DNA from: Geobacter sp.
GTDB taxonomy: Bacteria; Desulfobacterota; Desulfuromonadia; Geobacterales; DSM-12255
NCBI GenBank assembly: GCA_009684525.1
Contig: WKKR01000002.1
Coordinates: 1,046,027 to 1,110,026, forward strand
Reading direction: 5' to 3'
Length of the DNA: 64,000 bases
The position numbers were made by a program, and so were the translations under genes. How positions within the stretch are numbered: the stretch's first letter is position 1; each line of letters begins with the position of its first letter. A model generated the notes under the pieces. It was not told where the DNA came from. It made no database searches and saw nothing but the letters and a program-made list of their open reading frames with translations. Below are positions 25,251 to 33,715 of this stretch, piece by piece.

Positions 25251-25823
25251 ATGCCCAAGCGGGATCTCAGGCGTTTGATGCTGGAGCGGCGGAACAGCCT
25301 TGCCCCGTCCGAGTGTCTGGCGGCCGGTCGGCGCGCGCAACAGCATGGCCTCGCGTTGGTGGAATTTGCCGCGGCGCGTACCGTTGCCCTCTACGCGCCG
25401 ATCCGCAACGAGGTCGCAACCGAGATGCTCCATGATGCGGCCCTGGCGGCGGGAAAGCGGGTTGTGTTCCCGGCGATGGTGGCGGATCTGCTGGTATTCC
25501 GGGTCGTCCGTGTCCCAGAGGATCTGGTCTGCAGCCGCTTCGGCATCTGCGAACCGCTGCCCGGCTGTCCGGTCATTGCCCCGGAGGAGATCGACCTCTT
25601 CTTCATCCCGGGCGTGGCCTTCGATTCCGCAGGACTGCGCGTTGGCTACGGCAAAGGCTTTTACGACAAGACCCTCCATCGTCTGGAGGGGCAGGGGCGC
25701 CTGGTCGGGCTCTGTTACGATTTCCAGCTGGTGGAGCCGATCAGCGGAGCTCCGCACGACGTACAGATGGATATGGTCGTTACCGACCAGAGGGTGATCC
25801 ACCCTCGCGGTCATTTCACATAA
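25251..25823 (+). CDS. fthC: 5-formyltetrahydrofolate cyclo-ligase
   Basis: Converts 5-formyl-THF to 5,10-methenyl-THF using ATP, recycling a storage folate. The protein has about 190 residues with the basic N-terminal [15 protein letters not shown] helix, [13 protein letters not shown], and the family signature [20 protein letters not shown] near residues 135-155. The open frame reaches back to a TTG at 25209; ATG 25251 (MPKRDLRR) is preferred from homologue length, with ATG 25239 as an alternative. The gene lies downstream of the 6S RNA candidate, as ygfA does in gammaproteobacteria, and 14 bases before rny. Confidence 0.88.
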   Translation: MPKRDLRRLMLERRNSLAPSECLAAGRRAQQHGLALVEFAAARTVALYAPIRNEVATEMLHDAALAAGKRVVFPAMVADLLVFRVVRVPEDLVCSRFGICEPLPGCPVIAPEEIDLFFIPGVAFDSAGLRVGYGKGFYDKTLHRLEGQGRLVGLCYDFQLVEPISGAPHDVQMDMVVTDQRVIHPRGHFT

Positions 25824-25837
25824 AGGGGGAAACAACC

Positions 25838-27397
25838 TTGGACATGACAGTGGTAGTGCTGTTGCTAGTGGTCGCTGCAGTGGCCGGAGGGGCCATCGGG
25901 GTCCTGACGCGTCGCAAGGGGGCGGAAAAGGGTGGGGCTGTCCAGGAAGATGCGATCAGGGTCCTGGAAGATGCCAAACGGGAGGCCGAAACCATCATCA
26001 AGGAGGCTTCGCTGAAGGCCAAGGATGAGGTGTTCCAGGCCAAGGCAGAGGCAGAGCGGGATGCAAAGGAAAAACGCAAGGATCTCCAGGCACTTGAAAA
26101 ACGGTTGCAGCAGAAAGAGGAGAACCTTGACAAGAAGATCAACCTGTTCGATCAGCGTGACGCTGATTTCGTCAAGCGCGAGCAGGCATTTTTCAATCGT
26201 GAGCAGGCGTTGGGGCAGAAAGAGGAACGGATCAACCAACTCATCGAGGAGCAGCGGCTCAAGCTGGAAAACATCTCCGGGATGACCGCGGTCGAGGCGA
26301 AAAAGCTCCTCATGGACGAGATGGAGAACGAGGCCAAGCTCGATGCGGCCAAGCGGATCAAGGCGATCGAGGAAGAGGCCAGGGAGACCGCCGACAAGAA
26401 GTCCAAGGAGATCATGGCCCTGGCGATCCAGCGCTATGCCGGCGAGTACGTGGCCGAACGGACCGTTTCGGTCGTTGCCCTGCCGTCCGACGAGATGAAG
26501 GGGCGGATCATCGGCCGCGAAGGACGTAACATCCGCGCCCTTGAGGCTGCCACCGGCATCGACCTGATCATCGACGATACCCCTGAGGCGGTCATCCTCT
26601 CCGGGTTCAACCCGGTTCGACGGGAGGTTGCCAAGATCGCCCTGGAGAAACTGATCACCGACGGCCGCATCCATCCGGGGCGGATCGAAGAGGTGGTTTC
26701 CAAGGCCGAGGCCGAGGTGGAGCAGTCGATCAAGGAAGCAGGCGACCAGGCTGCCTTCGACCTGGGGGTCCACGGCATCCATCCGGAGATCCTCAAGCTG
26801 ATCGGCCGGCTCAAGTACCGGACCTCCTACAGCCAGAACGTCTACCTCCATTCCCTGGAGGTTGCCTTCCTCTGTGGCATCATGGCGGCAGAACTGGGGA
26901 TCAACGTCAAGCAGGCCAAGCGTGCCGGCCTTTTGCACGACCTGGGCAAGGCGGTGGATCATGAGGTCGAGGGCTCCCACGCCGTTATCGGCGCCGAACT
27001 GGCACGCAAGTACGGCGAGTCCCCCAAGATCGTCCATGCCATCATGGCGCACCATGAAGACGAGAAGCCGAACTCGGTCCTGGACGTCCTGGTTCAGGCA
27101 GCCGATGCCCTGTCGGGCGCACGGCCGGGCGCACGCCGCGAGATGATGGAGACCTATGTCAAGCGGCTCGAAGACCTGGAGCGGATCGCCACCTCATTCG
27201 GCGGCGTGACCAATTCCTTTGCCATCCAGGCGGGACGCGAGATCCGGGTCATGGTCTCCAGCGACCAGGTCAGCGATGAGCAGGCCGTGGTGCTGGCCAA
27301 GGACGTGGCCAAGAAGATCGAGGCCGAGATGACCTATCCGGGGCAGATCAAGGTTCACGTGATCCGGGAGACCAGGGCAGTCGAATATGCCCGTTAA
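25838..27397 (+). CDS. rny: Ribonuclease Y
   Basis: Membrane-anchored endoribonuclease that begins mRNA turnover. The 519-residue protein shows the full architecture: an N-terminal transmembrane helix (about 3-22), a long charged coiled coil (about 40-200), a KH domain ([19 protein letters not shown] at about 220-238), and an HD domain ([29 protein letters not shown], about 335-430). The start is TTG 25838, 7 bases after a GGGGGA site; ATG 25844 is possible but too far from it. The next gene overlaps by 11 bases, the common rny-ymdB pairing. Confidence 0.95.
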   Translation: MDMTVVVLLLVVAAVAGGAIGVLTRRKGAEKGGAVQEDAIRVLEDAKREAETIIKEASLKAKDEVFQAKAEAERDAKEKRKDLQALEKRLQQKEENLDKKINLFDQRDADFVKREQAFFNREQALGQKEERINQLIEEQRLKLENISGMTAVEAKKLLMDEMENEAKLDAAKRIKAIEEEARETADKKSKEIMALAIQRYAGEYVAERTVSVVALPSDEMKGRIIGREGRNIRALEAATGIDLIIDDTPEAVILSGFNPVRREVAKIALEKLITDGRIHPGRIEEVVSKAEAEVEQSIKEAGDQAAFDLGVHGIHPEILKLIGRLKYRTSYSQNVYLHSLEVAFLCGIMAAELGINVKQAKRAGLLHDLGKAVDHEVEGSHAVIGAELARKYGESPKIVHAIMAHHEDEKPNSVLDVLVQAADALSGARPGARREMMETYVKRLEDLERIATSFGGVTNSFAIQAGREIRVMVSSDQVSDEQAVVLAKDVAKKIEAEMTYPGQIKVHVIRETRAVEYAR

Positions 27398-28175
27398 ACT
27401 GCTGTTCATCGGTGACATCATCGGCAAGCCGGGACGCCAGGCCATTGGCCGGATGCTGCACCGGCTGGTGGACCGCCACCGAATCGACCTGGTGATCGCC
27501 AACGGCGAGAATGCCGCCGGCGGCTTCGGTATTACCGCAGAGACGGCGCAGGAACTGTTCCAGCTCGGAATCCACTGTTTCACCAGCGGCAACCACATCT
27601 GGGACAAGAAAGAGGCGCTGGAGTACGTCACCCGCGAAGAGCGCCTCGTCCGTCCGGCCAACTACCCGCCGGGCACGCCGGGGCAGGGGAGCACCCTGCT
27701 CAGGACCGCCGGCGGGATCAAGGTCGGGGTGCTCAACCTGGAAGGCCGGGTGTTCATGAACAACCTGGAATGCCCCTTCCGGGTTGCCGACCGCGAGGTC
27801 GAACGGCTGCGGCAGGAGACGCCGATCATCTTCGTCGATTTCCATGCCGAGGCCACCTCGGAAAAGACCTCCCTCGGCTGGTACCTGGACGGCCGGGTGA
27901 GCGCCGTGGTCGGCACCCATACCCATGTGCAGACCGCGGACGAGCGGATTCTGCCCGAGGGGACCGCCTACCTCACCGATGCCGGTATGACCGGCGCCTT
28001 CGAATCGGTGATCGGGGTGCGCAAGGATGAGCCGATCCAGAAGTTTCTGACCCAGATACCCACCAAGTTCGAGGTGGCGAAGAAGGATATCCGGCTGAAC
28101 GGCGTGGTGATCGAGATCGACGACGCGACCGGCAAGGCGCTCGCCATCGAGCGAGTAAACATCGCCTGCGAATGA
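27387..28175 (+). CDS. YmdB-family metallophosphoesterase
   Basis: A 262-residue calcineurin-like phosphoesterase of the TIGR00282/YmdB type. Metal-ligand motifs are visible in order: [12 protein letters not shown] (residues 8-19), [34 protein letters not shown] and [10 protein letters not shown]. In Bacillus YmdB is a 2',3'-cyclic-nucleotide phosphodiesterase affecting biofilm and sporulation decisions, and the gene is paired with rny there too. Here it overlaps rny by 11 bases, so the products are probably made together and may act on the same RNA pool. Confidence 0.88.
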   Translation: MPVKLLFIGDIIGKPGRQAIGRMLHRLVDRHRIDLVIANGENAAGGFGITAETAQELFQLGIHCFTSGNHIWDKKEALEYVTREERLVRPANYPPGTPGQGSTLLRTAGGIKVGVLNLEGRVFMNNLECPFRVADREVERLRQETPIIFVDFHAEATSEKTSLGWYLDGRVSAVVGTHTHVQTADERILPEGTAYLTDAGMTGAFESVIGVRKDEPIQKFLTQIPTKFEVAKKDIRLNGVVIEIDDATGKALAIERVNIACE

Positions 28176-28186
28176 ACCTGATAACG

Positions 28187-28327
28187 GCAATTAACCGCTG
28201 ATGCACGCGGATGAACGCTGATAACTACGAATAATGACAAACCTTTCTGACCGACAAACATGCACTGAGGGGTGAAGTATTTTTTTGCTTTTATCCGCAT
28301 TTATCTGCGTTTATCTGCGGTTGAATG
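28187..28327. repeat. Imperfect inverted repeat built of CCGCTGAT/ATCTGCG-type decamers
   Basis: The left arm (about 28190-28224) has three decamer-like units, AACCGCTGATGC, ACGCGGATGA and ACGCTGATAA. The right arm (about 28289-28325) has ATCCGCATTT, ATCTGCGTTT and ATCTGCGGTT. The arms are imperfect reverse complements over about 35 bases, enclosing a 65-base centre. This fills the 200-base gap between the phosphoesterase gene and tyrS. It resembles short dispersed intergenic elements common in environmental bacteria. Confidence 0.8.
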
Positions 28328-28375
28328 CTTTTTTCAGAATTTAGCCGATCGATAGTTATAGTGGAGGGAGAGGCA

Positions 28376-29596
28376 ATGGCAGTTTCCGTAGCCGAACAGT
28401 TGGAGCTCATCAAGCGGGGTACGGTTGAGATCCTGGTGGAAAAGGAGCTGGAGGAGAAGCTGGCGAAATCGGCCAAGACCGGCGTGCCGCTGAAGGTCAA
28501 GGCGGGGTTCGATCCGACCGCGCCCGATCTCCACGTGGGGCATACAGTGCTCCTGCAGAAGATGCGGCAGTTCCAGCAGCTCGGGCATGAGGTCTATTTC
28601 CTCATCGGCGACTTCACCGGCATGATCGGCGATCCCACCGGCAAGTCGGAAACCCGCAAGGCCCTGACCCGCGAGGATGTGCTCAGGAATGCCGAAACCT
28701 ACAAGGAGCAGGTCTTCAAGATCCTTGACCCGCAGCTGACCCGGGTGGTATTCAACTCCGACTGGTTGAGCGCACTCTCCGCTGGCGACATGATCGGCCT
28801 GGCCGCCAAGTACACGGTGGCGCGGATGCTGGAGCGGGACGATTTCGGCAAGCGCTTCGCCACCCAGATGCCGATCAGCATCCACGAATTCCTCTACCCG
28901 CTCATCCAGGGATACGATTCGGTGGCGCTCAAGGCTGACATCGAGCTGGGGGGGACCGACCAGAAGTTCAACCTGCTCATGGGGCGCGAGCTGCAGCGGG
29001 AATGGGGGCAGGTCCCCCAGACCGTCCTGACCATGCCGCTTTTGGAAGGGCTCGATGGCGTCAACAAGATGTCCAAGTCGCTGGGCAACTACATCGGCAT
29101 CAACGAGTCGCCCGACGAGATCTTTGGCAAGGTGATGTCCATCTCCGACGAACTGATGCTCCGCTACTACGAACTCCTTTCCGATCTTTCCCTGGCCGAG
29201 ATCGAAACCATGCGCCAGGAGATCAAGGCCCACACACTCCATCCCATGGATGCCAAGAAACGCCTCGGCCGGGAGATTGTCGGCCGCTACCATGGCCAGG
29301 CCGCAGCCGGCGAGGCAGAAGAGCATTTTGTCAAGCGCTTCCGCGACAACCAAACCCCCGACGAGATGCCGGAGTTCTCATTCCCCGTGGAAGGGGAGCC
29401 AGTGGTGCTCTACAAGCTGCTTGCCAAGGCAGGGATCGTGACCTCCAACAGCGAGGGGCGTCGTGCCATCCAGCAGGGGGGGGTAAAGGTCAACGGCGAG
29501 AAGGTCTCCGACGAAAACCTGGAACTGGCAGCCACGGGAGAATACGTTCTCCAGGTCGGCAAGCGGCGGTTCGCCAGGGTTAGATTCGCAGGTTAG
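28376..29596 (+). CDS. tyrS: Tyrosyl-tRNA synthetase
   Basis: Charges tRNA-Tyr with tyrosine. The 406-residue class I synthetase has the HVGH (HIGH-type) motif at about residue 53 in [13 protein letters not shown], the substrate block [21 protein letters not shown] (split near residue 180-200) and KMSKS at 231 in [16 protein letters not shown]-terminal S4 RNA-binding domain follows (about 340-406, [18 protein letters not shown]). The frame is open from 28325, but ATG 28376 has a GGAGGGAGAGG site. It stands alone behind a palindromic repeat, with a convergent membrane-protein gene beyond. Confidence 0.95.
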   Translation: MAVSVAEQLELIKRGTVEILVEKELEEKLAKSAKTGVPLKVKAGFDPTAPDLHVGHTVLLQKMRQFQQLGHEVYFLIGDFTGMIGDPTGKSETRKALTREDVLRNAETYKEQVFKILDPQLTRVVFNSDWLSALSAGDMIGLAAKYTVARMLERDDFGKRFATQMPISIHEFLYPLIQGYDSVALKADIELGGTDQKFNLLMGRELQREWGQVPQTVLTMPLLEGLDGVNKMSKSLGNYIGINESPDEIFGKVMSISDELMLRYYELLSDLSLAEIETMRQEIKAHTLHPMDAKKRLGREIVGRYHGQAAAGEAEEHFVKRFRDNQTPDEMPEFSFPVEGEPVVLYKLLAKAGIVTSNSEGRRAIQQGGVKVNGEKVSDENLELAATGEYVLQVGKRRFARVRFAG

Positions 29597-29674
29597 CCGT
29601 TTCCGGCAGAGATGCCGCGGTTGGATGCCAGCGGAGGGTTGCCAGTCGGAATTGCTTTTGTGGGGGGGCGGAGC

Positions 29675-30667
29675 TCAGAATTCCAGGGCGGAGAAGGTCA
29701 TCTGGTAGGCCACGATGAGGGAAAAGAGCAGGTAGAGAACCAGGGCTATCGCCGCAAGCTTCCGCTGAAACAGCATCACCGTCCGTGCAAGGCTTTGCCG
29801 TTTCCGGGCCGGCATCAGCGCCCCGACCCCCAGGCCGCAGATACCGGCACCGAGCAGCGTCGCGTACAGAGGATAGCCGACATAGCCATATTCCTTCTGG
29901 AGAATGCAGAACGGGCAGTGGTGTGTCGGCAGTGCATAGATATACAGGCTGATAAACGAGATCAATGACGCAATCGCGATGACGAAGGTCAGCGTGCTTG
30001 CCCCCGCGAAGAGATACCCCCCCTTCCCCTTACTCAGAAAAAAGATCCCGCACAGACAGGTCAACACGAGCGCCGCAACGAACGCAATCTCCATGGGAAC
30101 CCTGGGGAGGGCGACGATATCCGAACCGATCCCGCTGGTATTTGCACTGAACAGGCTGCCGCAGCAGGAGGTGATGATATTCGCCTTGAGCTTGCCGAAG
30201 TAGAAAAACTGGAGGACGGTCTCGGTCACGACAAACGGGACGAGCGCCAAGAGGAGCGCATATTTGTACCTGATCAGGGGGTAGTCGTACCCCTTGCCGT
30301 CGGCGTGATTGATGATCAGCCAGGCCCCGGCAAAGAGGCAGGTGACGATCTTGAGGATCAGGACCGGGTAGCCGAAACCGTTCGCATTCAGTGAGCCTGC
30401 TGCGCACATCGCCCCCACGAACTGGCCGTGCAGGTAATCTGCCGTGAATATGTAGAGGAAAAGCGAGAGGATCTGGAAAAAGAGACTGTAGCCGAGGATG
30501 GTGGAGATCAGATAGGTTGTCCGCTCCAGGCGCAGCTGTTTTTCGCTTCCGCTTGCCAGGTCCCAGCTCCTGACGATCCGGAGCCCGTGCCAGCCGGCAT
30601 AGAGGATCATCAGGCTGATGATGACCGACGATACCAGCAGAGAGAGGATTGCCGGATGCTGGATCAC
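29675..30667 (-). CDS. Polytopic membrane protein with DsbB/VKOR-like CPFC motif
   Basis: A 330-residue integral membrane protein with about eight helices. Cysteines sit at residue 88 (MCAAGSLNANGFG), 168-169 (SCCGSLF) and 251/254 in HHCPFCILQKEYGY. The last motif, at the entry to a helix, recalls the quinone-linked CxxC of DsbB and VKOR (PCPLCILQR in DsbB). A role in moving electrons between periplasmic thiols and the quinone pool is therefore proposed, though the overall fold was not matched. Its ATG overlaps the ABC ATPase stop (ATGA), so it is the last gene of a four-gene operon. No homologue with known function is recalled. Confidence 0.6.
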   Translation of the reverse strand: MIQHPAILSLLVSSVIISLMILYAGWHGLRIVRSWDLASGSEKQLRLERTTYLISTILGYSLFFQILSLFLYIFTADYLHGQFVGAMCAAGSLNANGFGYPVLILKIVTCLFAGAWLIINHADGKGYDYPLIRYKYALLLALVPFVVTETVLQFFYFGKLKANIITSCCGSLFSANTSGIGSDIVALPRVPMEIAFVAALVLTCLCGIFFLSKGKGGYLFAGASTLTFVIAIASLISFISLYIYALPTHHCPFCILQKEYGYVGYPLYATLLGAGICGLGVGALMPARKRQSLARTVMLFQRKLAAIALVLYLLFSLIVAYQMTFSALEF

Positions 30668-31392
30668 GCCTTGTCCCCCTGTGCCGTTATCCGGCCGTCC
30701 CGCATCTCCACCACCGTCTCGGCCAGGGGCGAATCGAACACCAGCGGGTCGTGACTGGCGATCAGGATGGTCTTTCCCTTGGCCTTCAAGTCGGCAATGA
30801 TCTCCATGAACTCCTGGGAGAGCTTGGTGTCCAGGTGCGCGGTTGGTTCATCGGCAATGAGAATGGACGGGTTGTTTATCAGCGCCCTGGCTATGGCTAC
30901 GCGCTGAAGCTCTCCACCGGAAAGCCAGTCTGTGCGTGACGCCGCGTGACGCTTCATGTTGAACAGCTCCAGCAGCTCTTCCCCTCGCTTTTTGAATTCA
31001 GCATGGCTTTCGCCCGTAGGATAGGCCGGGAGCAGGATGTTCTCCAGTACCGATATCCCCTTGATCAGGTTGAACTGCTGGAAGATGAACCCGAAGGTGG
31101 TGCGCCGGATCTCGGTGAGAAACCGCTCGGGGAGGCTGGTGATGTCGAACAGTTCCTTGCCGTCCCCCCCCTGGCTGAATGACGTCCGCATGTTATGCAG
31201 GACGATCCTGCCGGAACTCGGCCGGATCATGCAGCCGATCAGCGACAAGAGCGTGGTCTTGCCTGAGCCGCTCGGCCCTTTGAGGACGGTCAGTTCCCCT
31301 GGCCGGATATCGATGCTGACATCGTCCACAGCCGTAAACTGGTTGGATTTGCCGGCATTGTAGGTTTTCGTGACATGGGCAAGGCTGATCAC
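30664..31392 (-). CDS. ABC transporter ATP-binding protein (MacB/LolD type)
   Basis: A 242-residue ATPase: Walker A GPSGSGKTTLLSLIG, Q-loop FIFQQFNLI, signature LSGGELQRVAIARAL, Walker B ILIADEPTAHLD and switch ASHDP. The subfamily is that of MacB, LolD and FtsE, which pair with FtsX-type permeases and do mechanical work rather than classical substrate transport. The frame is open much further upstream; GTG 31392 is preferred because it lies 2 bases after the permease stop, with GAGGT about 8 bases before it. It is sandwiched between the permease and the CPFC membrane protein, so the three probably form one complex or pathway. Confidence 0.88.
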   Translation of the reverse strand: MISLAHVTKTYNAGKSNQFTAVDDVSIDIRPGELTVLKGPSGSGKTTLLSLIGCMIRPSSGRIVLHNMRTSFSQGGDGKELFDITSLPERFLTEIRRTTFGFIFQQFNLIKGISVLENILLPAYPTGESHAEFKKRGEELLELFNMKRHAASRTDWLSGGELQRVAIARALINNPSILIADEPTAHLDTKLSQEFMEIIADLKAKGKTILIASHDPLVFDSPLAETVVEMRDGRITAQGDKA

Positions 31393-31394
31393 GG

Positions 31395-32531
31395 TCAGGA
31401 CCTCATGGCAGCATCGGGATCGACCGTGGCGGCCAGCCAGGACGGGATGATGGTGGCGGCGGTATAGGGGAACACCGAGAGAAAGAAGAGCATGGAGAGC
31501 TGATAGACATCTATGACCGGTGCCAGCCGGAAGTGGGGGTAGAGAACCGACCACCCCTTGAGGGCGCTTCCGAAAAGCGGCGCGGAAAAGATGAAGACAT
31601 GCGCATATGCCAGAATACCTCCCACCAGGAACGCGGAGAACGAGATGGCGATTCCTTCCCAGAATTTCAGCAGGAGCACATCCGCTGTTTCCCAGCCGAT
31701 CGACTTCAGGATGCCGATCTCCTTCCTCTCCTCGGCCGACAGGCCGGTGGCCTTGTCCCAGGCAAAGATGACAAAGGAGATGATGGCGGAGAAGAGCACT
31801 ACTGTTATCATGCCCCCCCGCCAGTCAAAAAGGGAATCATAGGTCCGCAGGATCTCGCTTTTCAGGATGGGGCGGGCATCAGGGAACTCCTCCACGATCT
31901 TCGTCGCCACGGTTGTCAGTTCGCGGGGATTCCTGACCGTTACCGCAAGATCGGTCGCAACGCCGTCAGGGAAGTTGAACATCTCATGAAAATCCTGCTG
32001 TGACATGAGAATCAGGTCCGATGCCACCAGTTCCGACTCAAAGGGGAGTATCTCCTGGATATTGAGGAGCAGAGGGGTTTTTGCATAGCTCCTGAACGTT
32101 ACCAGGTCGCCGGTGGCAATCCGCAGGATTCGTGCGACTCCCTGGCCAATGATGATATTCCCTGGCTCGACCTTCCTGGCAGCAGGGACCATGAGGGTGA
32201 AGTTTGCGCCGAAAACCGGATCGTAGTAATACCCCCACCAGCGGGGTTCAACGGCTGTCACTCCCAGGATCGTGGTGATCTTCCTGGCGTACTCGAGCGG
32301 GATGAGGTCATGCCTGCCTGCTGTCTGACGCTGGACCACCATGTCCGGAGCACCGGTGAGAATGCTGGTGGACTCCTTTTTCAGCGCCTGCACGAAAAAG
32401 ATCAGCGAGGCAAGGATGAAGACGATCAGGGTATATAATGTCAACAGGGACAGGTTCTTGACTTTTCTGCGCAGAAGCGAGGAAAGGGCGAAGTCGAGGA
32501 TGTTCTTGAGCCGGTTAACGGGCCTGGTCAT
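31395..32531 (-). CDS. FtsX-family ABC permease
   Basis: A 378-residue membrane protein with the MacB/FtsX four-helix layout. One N-terminal helix (about 25-50) is followed by a large periplasmic domain (about 55-235) and then three helices in the C-terminal 150 residues. The motif SAEERKEIGILKSIGWETADVL is the typical FtsX coupling region contacting the ATPase. The ATG at 32531 has a GAGG site and overlaps the end of the small upstream gene by 17 bases. It should pair with the ATPase downstream. Substrate unknown; periplasmic protein or lipoprotein handling is the family's usual theme. Confidence 0.85.
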   Translation of the reverse strand: MTRPVNRLKNILDFALSSLLRRKVKNLSLLTLYTLIVFILASLIFFVQALKKESTSILTGAPDMVVQRQTAGRHDLIPLEYARKITTILGVTAVEPRWWGYYYDPVFGANFTLMVPAARKVEPGNIIIGQGVARILRIATGDLVTFRSYAKTPLLLNIQEILPFESELVASDLILMSQQDFHEMFNFPDGVATDLAVTVRNPRELTTVATKIVEEFPDARPILKSEILRTYDSLFDWRGGMITVVLFSAIISFVIFAWDKATGLSAEERKEIGILKSIGWETADVLLLKFWEGIAISFSAFLVGGILAYAHVFIFSAPLFGSALKGWSVLYPHFRLAPVIDVYQLSMLFFLSVFPYTAATIIPSWLAATVDPDAAMRS

Positions 32532-32823
32532 TGTGCCTCTGAGTCAACAGCGGGGGGAGTGTCAATGCCCCTGAGGGGAAATGCTCCAGCGCGACGGGGT
32601 GATCCTGGAATGGTGCATGGTCGTCTGCCATGGAGAGGTGCCTGGTATAGCGCGCCTCCGTAAAGAGGCAGATGTCGGTAAGCCGCAGCTCTTTTACCAG
32701 ATGCAGTCGGTAGCTGCGGTGCTTGTGCGCCTCTGATGCGCCCTGGCGTGCGTGCAGGCCGATCAGGGCCATCGCGAAAAGGGTCACCGTGGTGAAGAGC
32801 AGGTAAATGGTAGAATTTCTCAT
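32515..32823 (-). CDS. Small membrane-anchored protein heading the ABC operon
   Basis: A 102-residue protein with one N-terminal hydrophobic helix (STIYLLFTTVTLFAMALIGL) and a histidine-rich exported part (HKHRSYRLHLVKEL, HLSMADDHAPFQDHP, eight or more histidines). There is one cysteine (LTDICLF). It could be an anchored metal-binding or accessory subunit of the ABC/CPFC unit, or a secreted factor. The ribosome site is weak. The stop overlaps the permease start, which supports that it is real and coupled. Family not recognised. Confidence 0.55.
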   Translation of the reverse strand: MRNSTIYLLFTTVTLFAMALIGLHARQGASEAHKHRSYRLHLVKELRLTDICLFTEARYTRHLSMADDHAPFQDHPVALEHFPSGALTLPPLLTQRHNDQAR

Positions 32824-33715
32824 GATGGGGATATGTTCGGTTCTCTCGTGCGGTCCGGTATCCTGCCGTCACGATTGTTCGAAATGGTCCAACTCAGCCG
32901 CACTTTCCAAAAGCGGGACAGTCTCCACCAAGATAACATATCTGGAATGACTATCAAGGCGGGGTGTCAAATGATGTGGCTGAAGCGTAAGGTCGTTCCC
33001 GAGAGTAGTCAAAATGGGTCGACAAGTCAATCGACGGGGCGCTCCCTGGTTTTCCGGCGTCTTATGGATCATTGACGAGGACAAAGCGCGAACCGGGATG
33101 GGACCATGGCACTCTTACCTTGTGTACTCCACAGGGGGTTTTGCAGCGTACCACGGGCACGGCTACATGCAGATAGGCGTCCTTGCTGAAAAAATCGTCG
33201 TGATGCCAGGATTGTTGGGCCAAGCCGCATATCGTTGCGTCCTGGCCGCACAGGGGGCATGGCATGGAGACGGATTGATTGCAGCTGATATAGATGTCGA
33301 ACCGTGGATGTTCCTTAGATACGTCCACCCTGGTAATCTGCCAGGGTGTGGCAAGGCCGAGTGTCGAGGAGAAAATTGATGGCTGATCCATGGCTGGTTG
33401 TACCCTTGCCTTGCTGGCACTCTGCTTATGCGGTATATATTTTAAGAGTCGAATGTATGTGTATTCTGCGTTGCGAGGAGATGAGCCTCTGTCTGACGAT
33501 TTCGTAATACTCTGCAGCACAACTGATGCCAAAGCAAAAGTGCTGACCATTTCTCCGCCGTGGCAGAGGCGTGGGGAGCTGCAAAATCCTTCTGTCTGGC
33601 GTAGATCGATCGCTTGCCCCGATTACGGATCCCGAAAGGCGCTTATGCACGGAGCGGCGTACCGTTGTAACAAAATGAGCTGTTGTCAAACTTGTTGCGC
33701 TGTTTCGCATCGGGA
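32824..33715. other. Gene-poor interval holding a transposase relic
   Basis: Between the ABC operon and the sensor-kinase gene lie nearly 900 bases. Apart from the ISL3 transposase fragment (33062-33391, minus strand), I find only short open frames without recognisable products or ribosome sites. The interval presumably carries divergent promoters and debris of an insertion. No inverted terminal repeats could be paired by eye. Confidence 0.5.
33062..33391 (-). pseudogene. N-terminal fragment of an ISL3-family transposase
   Basis: About 109 residues from ATG 33391 (MDQPSIFSSTLGLATPWQ). They contain the ISL3 N-terminal zinc-binding pattern, CPLCGQ then RCKTPCGVHKVRVPW, and the usual LGL-PW opening. 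A full ISL3 transposase has 400 or more residues; here the frame ends at a TAA/TGA-type stop at 33062 and no catalytic DDE part follows. It is therefore a decayed relic of an insertion sequence. Confidence 0.75.
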
